The translations under genes and the position numbers were made by a program. Below the pieces are notes generated by a model. It was not told the DNA's origin. It did no database searches and was given only the letters and a program-made list of their open reading frames with translations. This document shows positions 7,950 to 17,024 of a stretch of 64,000 nt of DNA, one piece after another. The stretch comes from Saccharospirillum salsuginis (GTDB lineage: Bacteria; Pseudomonadota; Gammaproteobacteria; Pseudomonadales; Natronospirillaceae). The stretch spans positions 473,867 to 537,866 of the forward strand of contig NZ_BMXR01000002.1 in the NCBI RefSeq assembly GCF_014651855.1. The letters are read 5' to 3'. Every line of letters starts with the position of its first letter. The first letter of the stretch is position 1.

Positions 7950-10426
7950 ATCTGTCGCTCAAGCTGCTGTGGCGCGATTGGCGCGGTGGTGAACTGAACA
8001 TCCTGATTGCGGCCCTGCTGGTGGCCGTGACCACGGTCACCAGCATTGGCCTGTTCGCCGACCGGATCCGCAACTCCATCGAGGACGAAGCCGGGACCCT
8101 GCTCGCGGCGGACGCCCAGATTCGCGCTCGCAACCGGGAGACGGTCAGCGACGAGCTGCGTCAACAGGCCGAGGATTTCGGGCTGCGAACCGCCGATATG
8201 GTGACCTTCCAGGCCATGGCGTTCGGCGCGGACAACGCCATGCAACTGAGTTCGCTCAAAGCGGTTTCCAATGCTTACCCGCTGAAAGGCGAGGTCAAGA
8301 TCGCCGACGAACCGTTCGGCGAGGCCCGGGCGGTGACCGAAGCGCCCGCACCCGGCGAAGCCTGGGTGACGTCCCGGTTGTTCCCGTCTTTGGGCATCGA
8401 GGTCGGCGACACCATCGCCGTTGGCGAAGCGGAGTTCCGGGTCGGTGCCGCGTTGATTTCCGAACCCGACAATGCCGGCTCCTTCTTCGGTGTGGGACCG
8501 AGGGTGTTGATCAATACAGCCGATGTCGACAAGACCGGCGCGGTGCAGGTCGGCAGCCGGGTGGGCTATCGGTTGCTGCTGGCCGGCGACGTCGAAGCCT
8601 TCCGGCCCGAGGTGGAGGACCTGATGGGCTCCCGGCACCGCTGGGTGGACGTGCGCGATGCCAACGAGAACATCACCTCGGCGCTGGACCGGGCCGAGAG
8701 CTTCCTGCTGCTCGCCGGCTCGCTGGGCGTCATGCTGGCCGGCGTGGCCCTGGCGCTGGCCTCGCGCCGTTATGCCTCGCGCCAGTTGAGCCATGTCGCC
8801 CTGTTGAAGACACTGGGCCTGACACCCCGGCGGATCTCCCGCCTCTACGCCGGCAATCTGGTCCTGCTGGGCATTCTGGTGGTCGCCGCCGGCCTGCTGC
8901 TGGGCTGGTTCCTGCACTGGGCGTTCCTGGAGCTGGCGGGGGATCTATTACCGCGTGAACTGGAAGCACCGGGTTGGGAACCGGTCTGGATCGGGCTGCT
9001 CACCGGCCTGGTTTGCCTCATGGCCTTTGCCTTTCCGCCGGTCTGGGTGCTGCGTGAGACACCACCGTCCAAGGTGCTGCGCTCCGAACTGGAGGGCGGC
9101 ACGCTCAGTCAGGGCGTGATGCTTGGCCTGGGGGCGGTCGCCGTGATCGGCCTGGTGTGGCTGTACAGCGGGGATGTCTGGTTGACCGGGGCGCTGCTGG
9201 GCGGCGGCCTGGTCACGATACTGGGCGTGTCGGTGATGGCGGCCGTGCTCATCTGGGTGATTCGCCGCTATGGCAGCCGCCTGGGTACGACCTGGCGTCT
9301 GGGGTTGGCCAACCTGCAACGGCACAGTCGCCAGAATGCCTTCCAGATCATGGTGTTTGCCATCGCCCTTATGCTGTTGTTCATTCTGACGTTGTTGCGG
9401 TCGTCGCTGATCAGCGAGTGGCAGCAACAATTGCCCGAGGGCGCGCCCAATCACTTCGCCTTCAATATCTTCGAGGACGAACGGCGCGGGTTCGAGGCCT
9501 TCCTGGATGAGAACAATGTCGATCGCGAACCTTTCTATCCGATGATTCGCGGCCGCCTGGTCGAAGTGGATGGCGAAGCCATGTCCGAACGACTGGAGCG
9601 GCTGAACCCGGACGGCGACGACTTCCGTCGTGAACTGAACCTGACCTGGTCCGATCAACTGGCCGAGGATAACGCCATCGTCGAAGGCCAGTGGTGGGAG
9701 AGCGGTGACGACGAACGCACCCTGGTCTCGGTCGAGGAACGCTTCGCCCGGGAGCTGGCTATCGAGATCGGCGATACTCTGGCGTTCACCATCGGTGGGC
9801 AGGATGTCGAAGCCGAGGTGAAAAGCATTCGCAGTGTCCAGTGGGACAGCATGGCGCCGAACTTCTACATCATTTTCAGCCGGCCAATACTGGACGGGGC
9901 CGGGGCGTCCTACCTGACCAGTTTCTACCTGGCCGAGGACCAAAAGCCACTGTTGTCACAGCTGTTGCGGCAGTACCCGACCGTGACGCTGATCGAGGTG
10001 GATGCGATCATCAACCAGATTCAGGACATCGTCGGCCAGGTGACTCTGGCGGTAGAATTCATCTTGGGGCTGGTGTTGGTGGCCGGGTTCATCGTTCTGC
10101 TCGCCAGTGTGCAGGCGACCCTGGACGTCCGTCTGGTCGAAAGCGCCATTCTGCGGACTCTGGGTGCCCGGGCCGGCCTGGTGCGTGGCGGGCTCTGGAT
10201 CGAGTTCGCGGCCCTGGGGGCGCTGGCCGGGTTTCTCGGGGCCATCGGCGCCGAGGCCGCGCTGGCCTATTTCCAGACCGAGATGCTGGAATTGGCCTGG
10301 ACACCGCATTGGCTGCTATGGCTGGGTGGCCCGGTGCTGGGCGGGGTTGTTATCGGCGCGATCGGCGTGGTCTCGACCCGCCGGGTGATCCGGGTGCCGC
10401 CCATGGCTGTGTTGCGTACCGTCTGA
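7946..10426 (+). CDS. ybbP: ABC transporter permease, YbbP type (FtsX-like, two-repeat)
   Basis: An 826-residue inner-membrane permease starting [20 protein letters not shown]. Membrane segments occur near the N-terminus, in two FtsX blocks (about residues 255-500, around LLLAGSLGVMLAGVALALASRRY, and about 690-815, around VEFILGLVLVAGFIVLLASVQATLD), with long periplasmic stretches between. ATG 7946 overlaps the ybbA stop by four bases, so translation is coupled. The upstream in-frame extension to 7856 lies inside ybbA and is not used. The exported substrate is not known. Confidence 0.92.
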   Translation: MNLSLKLLWRDWRGGELNILIAALLVAVTTVTSIGLFADRIRNSIEDEAGTLLAADAQIRARNRETVSDELRQQAEDFGLRTADMVTFQAMAFGADNAMQLSSLKAVSNAYPLKGEVKIADEPFGEARAVTEAPAPGEAWVTSRLFPSLGIEVGDTIAVGEAEFRVGAALISEPDNAGSFFGVGPRVLINTADVDKTGAVQVGSRVGYRLLLAGDVEAFRPEVEDLMGSRHRWVDVRDANENITSALDRAESFLLLAGSLGVMLAGVALALASRRYASRQLSHVALLKTLGLTPRRISRLYAGNLVLLGILVVAAGLLLGWFLHWAFLELAGDLLPRELEAPGWEPVWIGLLTGLVCLMAFAFPPVWVLRETPPSKVLRSELEGGTLSQGVMLGLGAVAVIGLVWLYSGDVWLTGALLGGGLVTILGVSVMAAVLIWVIRRYGSRLGTTWRLGLANLQRHSRQNAFQIMVFAIALMLLFILTLLRSSLISEWQQQLPEGAPNHFAFNIFEDERRGFEAFLDENNVDREPFYPMIRGRLVEVDGEAMSERLERLNPDGDDFRRELNLTWSDQLAEDNAIVEGQWWESGDDERTLVSVEERFARELAIEIGDTLAFTIGGQDVEAEVKSIRSVQWDSMAPNFYIIFSRPILDGAGASYLTSFYLAEDQKPLLSQLLRQYPTVTLIEVDAIINQIQDIVGQVTLAVEFILGLVLVAGFIVLLASVQATLDVRLVESAILRTLGARAGLVRGGLWIEFAALGALAGFLGAIGAEAALAYFQTEMLELAWTPHWLLWLGGPVLGGVVIGAIGVVSTRRVIRVPPMAVLRTV

Positions 10427-10528
10427 CCGGCGTTCACACGCCGGTCAATGCTCACCCTTGAAGGGGGTTGATCCGACCCCCATCTTGTCACATCAACGTA
10501 AAAGGCTTTGATTAGTTTTAAGGCCATA

Positions 10529-10554
10529 ATAGCTGCTGGCTATCGAATTCATAG
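10529..10554 (+). promoter_or_regulatory. OxyR-like binding site upstream of the peroxiredoxin gene
   Basis: ATAG (10529), CTAT (10540) and ATAG (10551) stand exactly 11 bases apart, matching three of the four quarter-sites of the classical OxyR pattern ATAG-N7-CTAT-N7-ATAG-N7-CTAT. The fourth quarter is off register: CTAT is present at 10559 instead of 10562. A TAAACT at 10589-10594 could be the -10 box. The site is about 120 bases before the gene. Confidence 0.6.
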
Positions 10555-10673
10555 GCAGCTATGGCGTGAATTCCCGGGCGTCGGCCCGTAAACTGACCCG
10601 TTCTAAGTCGGCTTGCCCCGGCATCCTTAAAAACCGTCGTAACACCCATCCACTGTGAGAATGGAGCGATTAG

Positions 10674-11297
10674 ATGAGCGTACTTCTTGGACGTAAAGCC
10701 CCCGACTTCACCGCCCCGGCCGTACTGGGCGATGGTCAGATCGTAGACAGCTACAGCCTGGCCGAAAGCATCAAGGGCAAGTATGCACTGGTATTCTTTT
10801 ACCCGCTGGACTTCACCTTCGTCTGCCCGTCCGAGCTGATCGCTCTGGACAAGCGCGTCGACAAGCTGAAGGAACTGGGTGTCGAAGTGATCGCCGTTTC
10901 CGTCGATTCCCACTTCACCCACAACGCCTGGCGCAACACCCCGGTTAACGAAGGTGGAATCGGCCCGGTCAAATACACCATGGTCGGCGACATGAACCAC
11001 GACATCTGCAAGTCGTTCGGTGTCGAGTCCGAAGGTGGCGACAGCTACTACCCGGCCGGTGTGGCGTTCCGTGCCTCTTTCGTCATCGACAAGCAGGGCG
11101 TTGTCCGTGCCCAGCACATGAACGACGAGCCGATAGGCCGCAACATCGACGAACTGGTTCGCGTCGTCGAAGCGCTGCAGTTCTTCGAAGAAAACGGCCA
11201 CGTGTGCCCGGCTGGCTGGCAGAAAGGCGACGCCGGCATGGTTAACACCCCTGATGGCGTAGCCGAATACCTGGGCAGCAACTCCGACAAGCTGTAA
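10674..11297 (+). CDS. ahpC: Typical 2-Cys peroxiredoxin (AhpC/Prx1 type)
   Basis: The 207-residue enzyme reduces hydrogen peroxide and organic peroxides. The peroxidatic cysteine is C51 in DFTFVCPSE and the resolving cysteine is C178 in NGHVCPAGW, so the disulfide forms between subunits. The extended VCPAGWQKGDAGM tail is the Prx1-like form. No AhpF lies beside it, so the electron donor is probably a thioredoxin system; trxA-like is 5 kb away. An OxyR-like site upstream and a terminator downstream mark it as a single-gene unit. Confidence 0.95.
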   Translation: MSVLLGRKAPDFTAPAVLGDGQIVDSYSLAESIKGKYALVFFYPLDFTFVCPSELIALDKRVDKLKELGVEVIAVSVDSHFTHNAWRNTPVNEGGIGPVKYTMVGDMNHDICKSFGVESEGGDSYYPAGVAFRASFVIDKQGVVRAQHMNDEPIGRNIDELVRVVEALQFFEENGHVCPAGWQKGDAGMVNTPDGVAEYLGSNSDKL

Positions 11298-11327
11298 CAT
11301 CAGCAGTCAAACGCCGTAAGCACAAAG

Positions 11328-11355
11328 AACCTGGTCAATGTTGGCCGGGTTTTTT
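11328..11355 (+). terminator. Rho-independent terminator after the peroxiredoxin gene
   Basis: AACCTGGT and GCCGGGTT form an 8-base stem with two G-T pairs, followed directly by a run of T. It lies 30 bases after the stop codon. Confidence 0.75.
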
Positions 11356-11513
11356 GCGTTTTGGGGTTGTTAAACACAAATAAGACGGAAACCGAACAGT
11401 GCATGGGCTGACGATCTTCTAGACTGAGACGTACGTCTTATTTCCGGCGCCGCTTCTGGCCTGGAACGGTGCTTTGAATTAGGCTTCGGGCATCGGTTTA
11501 AGGAGGATGTATC

Positions 11514-13217
11514 GTGAAGAGTGGGCTTTCAATGTGGGTTAAAGGGTGTCTGGTGGTTCTTGGGCTGGGAACACTGGCGTCTGCAACCCTGGCGTATGAG
11601 CGGCCCGAGCCGAGGATTATCGGTGGCGACAAAGTCACGGACCTCAACGCCTATCCCCATTTCGTCGCTTTGATGTCATATTGGAGCTGGCCCGGTGGTG
11701 GCGGGGATCGTGATCACTGGAATCCGTTCTGTGGTGGTACCTATATCGGCGACAACCTTGTTGTGACGGCGGCCCATTGTGTTGATAAAATCGGCGCCGG
11801 AAGTACTATTGCATTGCTGTTTGGTAATCACTCGGACGAAATGCAATATGAATACTGCTCCGACAACACAACCAACCAAACCTGCATCCGTCGGGACAGC
11901 CCCGATGACGATGTCTCCGGCTATCATTTCACCGATTATTTGGCCTACAACGGCACCGAACAAGTAACGCTCGACGTTACCTCATCCAGTATCCTCATCC
12001 ATCCCAATTATCGGTCAGGGACGTTCGACAACGACATTGCCATCATCAAGGTTTCGGCGCCTGGAACGGCCACTGCCGCCGATCTGCCCGCAACCGATGT
12101 CTTTCCGACGTTGGTTTCGGGAGGCCAGGAAGTCACTGTGATCGGGCATGGCAATACAGTTACAACATCGGAATACATTCCCAGTGCCGATCTATTGGAA
12201 GTGAGTATTCCGGCCAAGTCCGATCAGGCTTGTATCAACGACTATGGCGGTAATTTCAACACCGACAATATGCTGTGCGCGGGCCAACCCAATTCCACCA
12301 GCCCCTCACTGGGAGAGGACTCTTGTCAGGGCGACAGTGGCGGCCCTTTATTGGACGGAAACACCTTGGTCGGTATAGTCAGTTGGGGCGGTCAGTGTGC
12401 GAAGTTCAACGGTGTGTATTCGGATGTCTTCGCGTTAAAAGCCTGGGTTAACGCGGTTGCCAGTGACTACAGTTTCCCGCTGACACTCAATTTCGGCTCT
12501 TCGACCGAAAGTCTGGTCAAAACACTGACCTGGACGTTCGAAAATCGAAGTGGATCCAGCGTCACTCTGGATAACTTCAGTTTCCCGAGCATCAGTGGTT
12601 ACAGCGTCGTTCTGGATCAGTGCGGGGGTGTAACGTTATCGGACGATCAAAGTTGCGACGTCGCGATCAAAGCCAATTTCACCACAGTGGGCAATTACGA
12701 TTCTCGGTTTACATTCGAAGCGAATGGCGTACCACTGGAAATTGCACTCTTTGCCGAGGTTCTTAAAGAAAGTTCCAATCGATTTGGATCCTCGGGCGGC
12801 AGTTTGGGGCCCTGGTTTCTGTTTCTGTTGAGTCCTTTGGTGGTCTTCCGAAATTCCGTTCGCACCCGGTTCCCTCTCGCAATTCTAGTTGCTGTCGGCT
12901 TGACCGCCTGTTCCTCCAACCCTTTCAAGCCGGATGCGCCCGAGGTCGTGTTCAATCCGTCGATCAGTGAACAGGGACTGGAATTTTCCGTGGTGTCCAC
13001 CGGGTGTACCGAGGAAGACCATGTCTACCTCCGGGTAAAAGGCGAAGAGATCGAGGTGCGGCGTACACAACGGGATATGTGCCGAATGGCACCGCATCTG
13101 GTGCGTTTCATGATGCCGCTGCCGGAAGGGGAGACAGTCTGGCGGATCCAGAACCCGGTCCGGTACTCGAACCGGACGTCCGGCCCGGGAATTCCGGGTG
13201 AGTCCGGAACCCGCTAA
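11514..13217 (+). CDS. Secreted trypsin-like serine protease with GlyGly-CTERM-like segment and an in-frame lipoprotein-like tail
   Basis: This is a 567-residue S1-family protease. The start is GTG 11514 behind a strong TAAGGAGG. A signal peptide (about 1-27) is followed by a short propeptide ending R34 and the mature terminus IIGG. The catalytic residues are H88 (TAAHC), D174 (DNDIAI) and S275 (CQGDSGGP). A beta-rich domain (about 318-415) follows. SGGSLGPWFLFLL (427-439) and then basic residues resemble the GlyGly-CTERM sorting signal. Without a stop, the frame continues through a second hydrophobic stretch ending LTAC (463-466), a classical lipobox, and about 100 further residues. It could be one hairpin-anchored protein, or a fusion of a protease and a lipoprotein. 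The natural substrate is unknown. Confidence 0.85.
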   Translation: MKSGLSMWVKGCLVVLGLGTLASATLAYERPEPRIIGGDKVTDLNAYPHFVALMSYWSWPGGGGDRDHWNPFCGGTYIGDNLVVTAAHCVDKIGAGSTIALLFGNHSDEMQYEYCSDNTTNQTCIRRDSPDDDVSGYHFTDYLAYNGTEQVTLDVTSSSILIHPNYRSGTFDNDIAIIKVSAPGTATAADLPATDVFPTLVSGGQEVTVIGHGNTVTTSEYIPSADLLEVSIPAKSDQACINDYGGNFNTDNMLCAGQPNSTSPSLGEDSCQGDSGGPLLDGNTLVGIVSWGGQCAKFNGVYSDVFALKAWVNAVASDYSFPLTLNFGSSTESLVKTLTWTFENRSGSSVTLDNFSFPSISGYSVVLDQCGGVTLSDDQSCDVAIKANFTTVGNYDSRFTFEANGVPLEIALFAEVLKESSNRFGSSGGSLGPWFLFLLSPLVVFRNSVRTRFPLAILVAVGLTACSSNPFKPDAPEVVFNPSISEQGLEFSVVSTGCTEEDHVYLRVKGEEIEVRRTQRDMCRMAPHLVRFMMPLPEGETVWRIQNPVRYSNRTSGPGIPGESGTR

Positions 13218-13221
13218 AAAC

Positions 13222-13725
13222 CTAGAGAACCAACTTTCTGAATTCGGGCGACTCTTCACTGTAGCGCCAGTATTGCTCGAAGACATCGAGTTGCTGGCGC
13301 ACGGTGGCGCGGTCGTCATAATGGGCGAAGCCCTGCCAGGCGCCGCTGTCGGTGGCGTGGTAGACGATGCCACTCAAGTCGCTGATTACGAAGGTGCCTT
13401 TCAGAGGTTCGCTGTCCAGGATCTCGGATTTGATCACCCGGGCTTCCACGCGAGACAGACGTCGAATCAGTTCCAGCCAGGGGTGATTCGAACGAACGGC
13501 GGGCGTCGGGTCGGTCGTCAGGATTCGGACCTGGCTGCGGCGGTTTTTAATGGCGAATTGCCGCAGTGCCTCGACCACCGGTTCAGCCCCGAGCCACTCC
13601 GGTTCCAGGTCGGTGGTCAGTACCGTTACCTTGCGAATGCTCTGGTTGATCAACTCGACGGTGTGCTGAACAAAGCCGTCGGTGTTGTCCAGGCGGATGA
13701 CACCGGTCTCGCTCGATTCGGTCAT
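13222..13725 (-). CDS. Conserved protein resembling a phospholipase D-like / DUF7931 domain
   Basis: A 167-residue soluble protein (MTESSETGVIRLDNTDGF). The segments QHTVELINQSIRKVTVLTTDLEP and KNRRSQVRILTTDP look like the beta strands of a phospholipase D-type fold, but I see no HKD motif. I recall similar proteins being called DUF7931 or, misleadingly, acetyltransferases; that assignment is not certain. ATG 13725 is preceded by AAAGGAGC. It follows rsgA by 10 bases and is probably in one transcript with it. Confidence 0.75.
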   Translation of the reverse strand: MTESSETGVIRLDNTDGFVQHTVELINQSIRKVTVLTTDLEPEWLGAEPVVEALRQFAIKNRRSQVRILTTDPTPAVRSNHPWLELIRRLSRVEARVIKSEILDSEPLKGTFVISDLSGIVYHATDSGAWQGFAHYDDRATVRQQLDVFEQYWRYSEESPEFRKLVL

Positions 13726-13735
13726 GGAAGCTCCT

Positions 13736-14761
13736 TTAGAGCAGTTCCCGCATCGCGACTTCATCCAGGGAGTCCCGGATCGCCAGGAAACTGCGATAAC
13801 GTCTTTCCAATATCCTACCGGATTCAACCGCATCACGCACCGCGCAGCCCGGTTCGTTTTCGTGCGAGCAATCACGGAATTTGCAGTGACCGGACAAGTT
13901 GGACAGCTCCGGAAAGGCCTGGAACAGGTCTTCCGGCTCGATATGCCAGAGACCGAATTCGCGAATGCCGGGGCTGTCGATCAGGTTGCCGCCGCCGGGG
14001 ATATGGTACAACCTGGCCGTGGTGGTGGTGTGGCGGCCCTTGCCGGTCGACTCTGAGATGGACGCGACGCGGATCTCTTCCTCCGGCAGCAGGGCGGCGA
14101 TGATCGAGGACTTACCGACACCGGACTGGCCGACGAACACGGAGTTGCCTGCGGCCAACAGGGTGCGGATCTCGGCCATACCGGCCTCGGTCTGGGCGGA
14201 GAGGGTGTGGACTTCGTAGCCGAGATCCCGGTATTCCTCCATTTCACGCGCCATGTCCGGTGCCTGTTCCAGGCAGTCGGATTTGTTCAGGACCAGAATG
14301 GGGCGTATGCCGTGGTGAGCGGCGGCGACCAGGTAGCGGTCGATCAGGTTGACCGGGGTGCGTGGCGCCGGCGCGCAGACGATGATGATGCGGTCGATGT
14401 TCGCCGCCACGGGGCGTAACTGACCGCGCACGTCCGGCCGGCTGAGCAGGCTGGTGCGATCCTCGCAGGCGACAATGACGCCGCTGCCCTGGGAATCCTC
14501 CTGCCAGATGACCCGGTCCCCGGTCACCAGGGCGGGCAGGTTGCTGCGCTTGTGACACCGTGTGACGCGGCCGTCTTGGGTTTCCACATCGGTGGTGACG
14601 CCGAAATGCGCGACGATCAACCCCGGTTGCGGCTCGCCCAGTTCGCCTTCCTCGGCCTGGGCATCGATGGCCTGGTCTTTCTTGCGGGCGCGTTCCAGAC
14701 GTTCTTCCTGGACTTTTTGAATGCGGTGCCGCTGGCGGCGGTTCAGGTTACGTTTGCTCAT
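13736..14761 (-). CDS. rsgA: Ribosome small-subunit GTPase RsgA
   Basis: RsgA is a GTPase that checks late maturation of the 30S subunit. The 341 residues show the circularly permuted order of motifs: an OB-fold, then NKSD (159-162), the P-loop GQSGVGKS (211-218) and DSPG (262-265). The C-terminal zinc domain has ligands C293, C298, H300 and C306. The N-terminus is basic ([13 protein letters not shown]), as usual in this family. The start is ATG 14761; longer frames run into orn. It is divergent from orn, a common pairing. Confidence 0.96.
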   Translation of the reverse strand: MSKRNLNRRQRHRIQKVQEERLERARKKDQAIDAQAEEGELGEPQPGLIVAHFGVTTDVETQDGRVTRCHKRSNLPALVTGDRVIWQEDSQGSGVIVACEDRTSLLSRPDVRGQLRPVAANIDRIIIVCAPAPRTPVNLIDRYLVAAAHHGIRPILVLNKSDCLEQAPDMAREMEEYRDLGYEVHTLSAQTEAGMAEIRTLLAAGNSVFVGQSGVGKSSIIAALLPEEEIRVASISESTGKGRHTTTTARLYHIPGGGNLIDSPGIREFGLWHIEPEDLFQAFPELSNLSGHCKFRDCSHENEPGCAVRDAVESGRILERRYRSFLAIRDSLDEVAMRELL

Positions 14762-14824
14762 GAATCGACGTGGATATACTGTGGCGGCTATTCTAACCCG
14801 CATAGTTGTGAAAGGTTGAGCCGA

Positions 14825-15370
14825 ATGGACAAAAAAACGAACTTGATCTGGGTCGATCTGGAAATGACCGGTCTGAACCCGGATACCGATCGCATCATCG
14901 AAATCGCCACTCTGGTGACGGACAAGGATCTCAACATCATTGCCGAAGGGCCGAATCTGGTGGTGCATCAATCCGATGCCACGCTGGACGCGATGGATGA
15001 GTGGTGCACCCAGCACCATGGCGAATCGGGTCTGACCCAGAAAGTGAAGGACAGTGCCTTGAGCGAAGCCCAGGCGGAGCAGCAGACGCTGGACTTCCTC
15101 AAGGAATGGGTGGAGCCGGGGGCGTCACCCCTGTGCGGCAACTCTATCTGGCAGGACCGGCGCTTTCTGATTCGGTACATGCCGTCTCTGGATGAGTTTT
15201 GTCACTACCGCAACATCGATGTGTCGACCTTGAAGGAACTGGCGCGCCGGTGGCGGCCCGAAGTGCTGGAAGGCGTGCAGAAGCAGGGGAGTCATCGGGC
15301 GCTGGATGATATTAAAGAGTCGATCGGGGAGTTGAAGCATTACCGGGCCGAGTTTTTGAAGATCGATTGA
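14825..15370 (+). CDS. orn: Oligoribonuclease Orn
   Basis: Orn is a 3'-5' exonuclease that degrades 2-5 nucleotide RNA and the pGpG left by c-di-GMP breakdown, so it links to the HD-GYP protein at 43.7 kb. The 181 residues carry the DEDDh set D11, E13 (WVDLEMTGL), D111 (IWQDRRF), H157 and D162 (HRALDDI). The start is ATG 14825, 63 bases from the divergent rsgA start. Confidence 0.97.
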   Translation: MDKKTNLIWVDLEMTGLNPDTDRIIEIATLVTDKDLNIIAEGPNLVVHQSDATLDAMDEWCTQHHGESGLTQKVKDSALSEAQAEQQTLDFLKEWVEPGASPLCGNSIWQDRRFLIRYMPSLDEFCHYRNIDVSTLKELARRWRPEVLEGVQKQGSHRALDDIKESIGELKHYRAEFLKID

Positions 15371-15376
15371 CCGGGC

Positions 15377-15453
15377 CTGTAGGAGCGCAGGCCTCTGCGC
15401 GACAGGGCGGATCGTGCTTCCAAACGGGTCGCGCAGGGCCTGCGCTCCTACAG
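15377..15453. repeat. REP-like inverted pair, family B, copy 2
   Basis: CTGTAGGAGCGCA at the left and its exact complement TGCGCTCCTACAG at the right enclose GGCCTCTGCGCGAC and a matching inner arm. It lies between convergent orn and lysR. The TAG of its right end (15448-15450 on the minus strand) is the stop codon of the LysR gene. Confidence 0.85.
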
Positions 15454-16332
15454 TACGCTATACAACCGCCCGATATGATTCTGGAAATGATCCAGAAACA
15501 ACCGCGTTTTCAACGGCAGGTGCCGGCTGCGATACAGCACCGTCAACTGCTGGGCCACCGGTTTTCCTTCGAGTTCGACCTCCGCCAATGCCCCTCGCCT
15601 GACCGCCGGATCCGCCTGGTACCGAGCCAGGCGGGCGAGGCCCAGGCCGCGAATGGCTGCCTGCAGTTGCATGTCGGGGCTGTTCAATACCAGCCGGCCA
15701 TTGACCGGCACGGTCTCGATATGACGACCGACCCGGAAAGACCACATCGACTCCCCGCTTTGCAGAATGCAACGGCAATCGGCCAGATCGGACAGTTGTG
15801 TCGGGGCCCGCTCCCGGCAGTGCGAGGCAATGAACAACCCCTGAGGAATACTCATCAGTGTTCGCGCGATCCAATCACTGGCGGGTAACGGACTGTCGTG
15901 CAGAACGAACTGAAGATCGAATTCAGGGGAGGGCGCCGGCAGAACTCCACTGTATTGCGTACAGCAGAGACTGATCTCCGGATAACGTTGCAGAAATTCG
16001 CTGATCAGCTCGCCCATCTGCGTGGTAAACAGCTCCTGAGGCATCTGAATCGCCAGTCGCCCCTTGGGGTGTCGCTGGTAGGCGCGAACGGAATCCTGAA
16101 TGTCTTCCAGCTCCTCCAAAAAAGGCGCTGCGTTGTTGAACAGAGCCTCGCCGGCTTCGGTCAGGTCCAGCCTGCGGGTCGAACGCTCCAGCAAACGCAC
16201 CCCCATTTTCTCCTCGAACTGACGCAACTGGCGGCTCAAGGTCGATTTGGGCATGCCCCGGTGCTCGGCCGCCCCGGTGATGCTGCCAGCGCGAACGGTA
16301 TCGATAAACAGTGAAAGCCCGTCCAATTCCAT
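15448..16332 (-). CDS. LysR-family transcriptional regulator
   Basis: A 294-residue regulator. The N-terminal winged helix-turn-helix is MELDGLSLFIDTVRAGSITGAAEHRGMPKSTLSRQLRQFEEKMG in outline (about residues 1-60), followed by the periplasmic-binding-protein-like effector domain. The effector and targets are unknown. A TTGTTCC/TGGCACAA palindrome about 40 bases before its start is a plausible operator for autoregulation. The neighbour on the other side is thioredoxin, which need not be a target. Confidence 0.9.
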   Translation of the reverse strand: MELDGLSLFIDTVRAGSITGAAEHRGMPKSTLSRQLRQFEEKMGVRLLERSTRRLDLTEAGEALFNNAAPFLEELEDIQDSVRAYQRHPKGRLAIQMPQELFTTQMGELISEFLQRYPEISLCCTQYSGVLPAPSPEFDLQFVLHDSPLPASDWIARTLMSIPQGLFIASHCRERAPTQLSDLADCRCILQSGESMWSFRVGRHIETVPVNGRLVLNSPDMQLQAAIRGLGLARLARYQADPAVRRGALAEVELEGKPVAQQLTVLYRSRHLPLKTRLFLDHFQNHIGRLYSVL

Positions 16333-16368
16333 GAATCAGCCCCCTTACGCAGTGGTTATATGGCTAGA

Positions 16369-16388
16369 TTGTTCCAAAAATGGCACAA
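16369..16388. promoter_or_regulatory. Candidate LysR operator
   Basis: TTGTTCCA and TGGCACAA form an imperfect inverted repeat with an A-rich centre in the 143-base gap between the divergent LysR and thioredoxin genes. The arms resemble sites used by several LysR proteins. The assignment rests on position and symmetry only. Confidence 0.45.
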
Positions 16389-16475
16389 ACCTACTCAATT
16401 CTCGGGTCTAGTATCATTCAAGGCAAGCCTTATCATGGACTTCGTCAATGAGACTTAACCGATGGAGGAACTGTC

Positions 16476-16802
16476 ATGTCGAAAGTAACCATGCTGAGCG
16501 CCGATGAATTTGCCAAGACCGTCGAAGCGGGCGAAGGCCTGACCCTAGTCGACTTCTACGCCGACTGGTGCGGCCCCTGTAAGATGATCGCCCCGGTCCT
16601 GGAAGACCTGGCCGACGAGTACGACGGCAAAGTAACCATCGTCAAGCTCGACGCCGACGCCCACCCGGAAGTGCTGTCCAAGTACGGCGTTCGTGGCCTG
16701 CCAACCCTGATGATGTTCGAAAACGGCAAGCCGGTCGGAACCCGTATCGGCGCACAGCCGGCCAGTGCGTTGAAAACCTTTATTGGTGAGCACACCGCTT
16801 GA
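16476..16802 (+). CDS. trxA: Thioredoxin
   Basis: A 108-residue thioredoxin with the active site WCGPCK (C32 and C35) and the cis-proline P76 in RGLPTLMMF. It reduces protein disulfides and is a likely electron donor for peroxiredoxin. GGAGG lies 7 bases before ATG 16476. It stands alone rather than next to rho, so it may be a second thioredoxin of the genome. Confidence 0.95.
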   Translation: MSKVTMLSADEFAKTVEAGEGLTLVDFYADWCGPCKMIAPVLEDLADEYDGKVTIVKLDADAHPEVLSKYGVRGLPTLMMFENGKPVGTRIGAQPASALKTFIGEHTA

Positions 16803-16819
16803 TGTGATCGTTCATTTGT

Positions 16820-16891
16820 CGTAGGAGCGCACGCTGTGAGCGACCAGGCATCCGAAGTGCCGAACTGTCGCGCACGGCGTGCGCTCCTACG
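16820..16891. repeat. REP-like inverted pair, family B, copy 3
   Basis: CGTAGGAGCGCACGC and its complement GCGTGCGCTCCTACG bound a 72-base unit with inner arms GTGAGCGAC and GTCGCGCAC. It lies 18 bases after the thioredoxin stop codon and may act as its terminator, although no T run follows. Confidence 0.85.
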
Positions 16892-17024
16892 GTTTCCTCA
16901 TTTCCATTCTTTCCCTCCCGTCAAAAAACACTAAAAAGTTGATCTGGATGTTGGCAACTTCCCGTTTAAGTCGCTAAGTTTCAAACAGTTGTTTTAGTGG
17001 ACATTGTCTGACTGGGAGTCTCAT

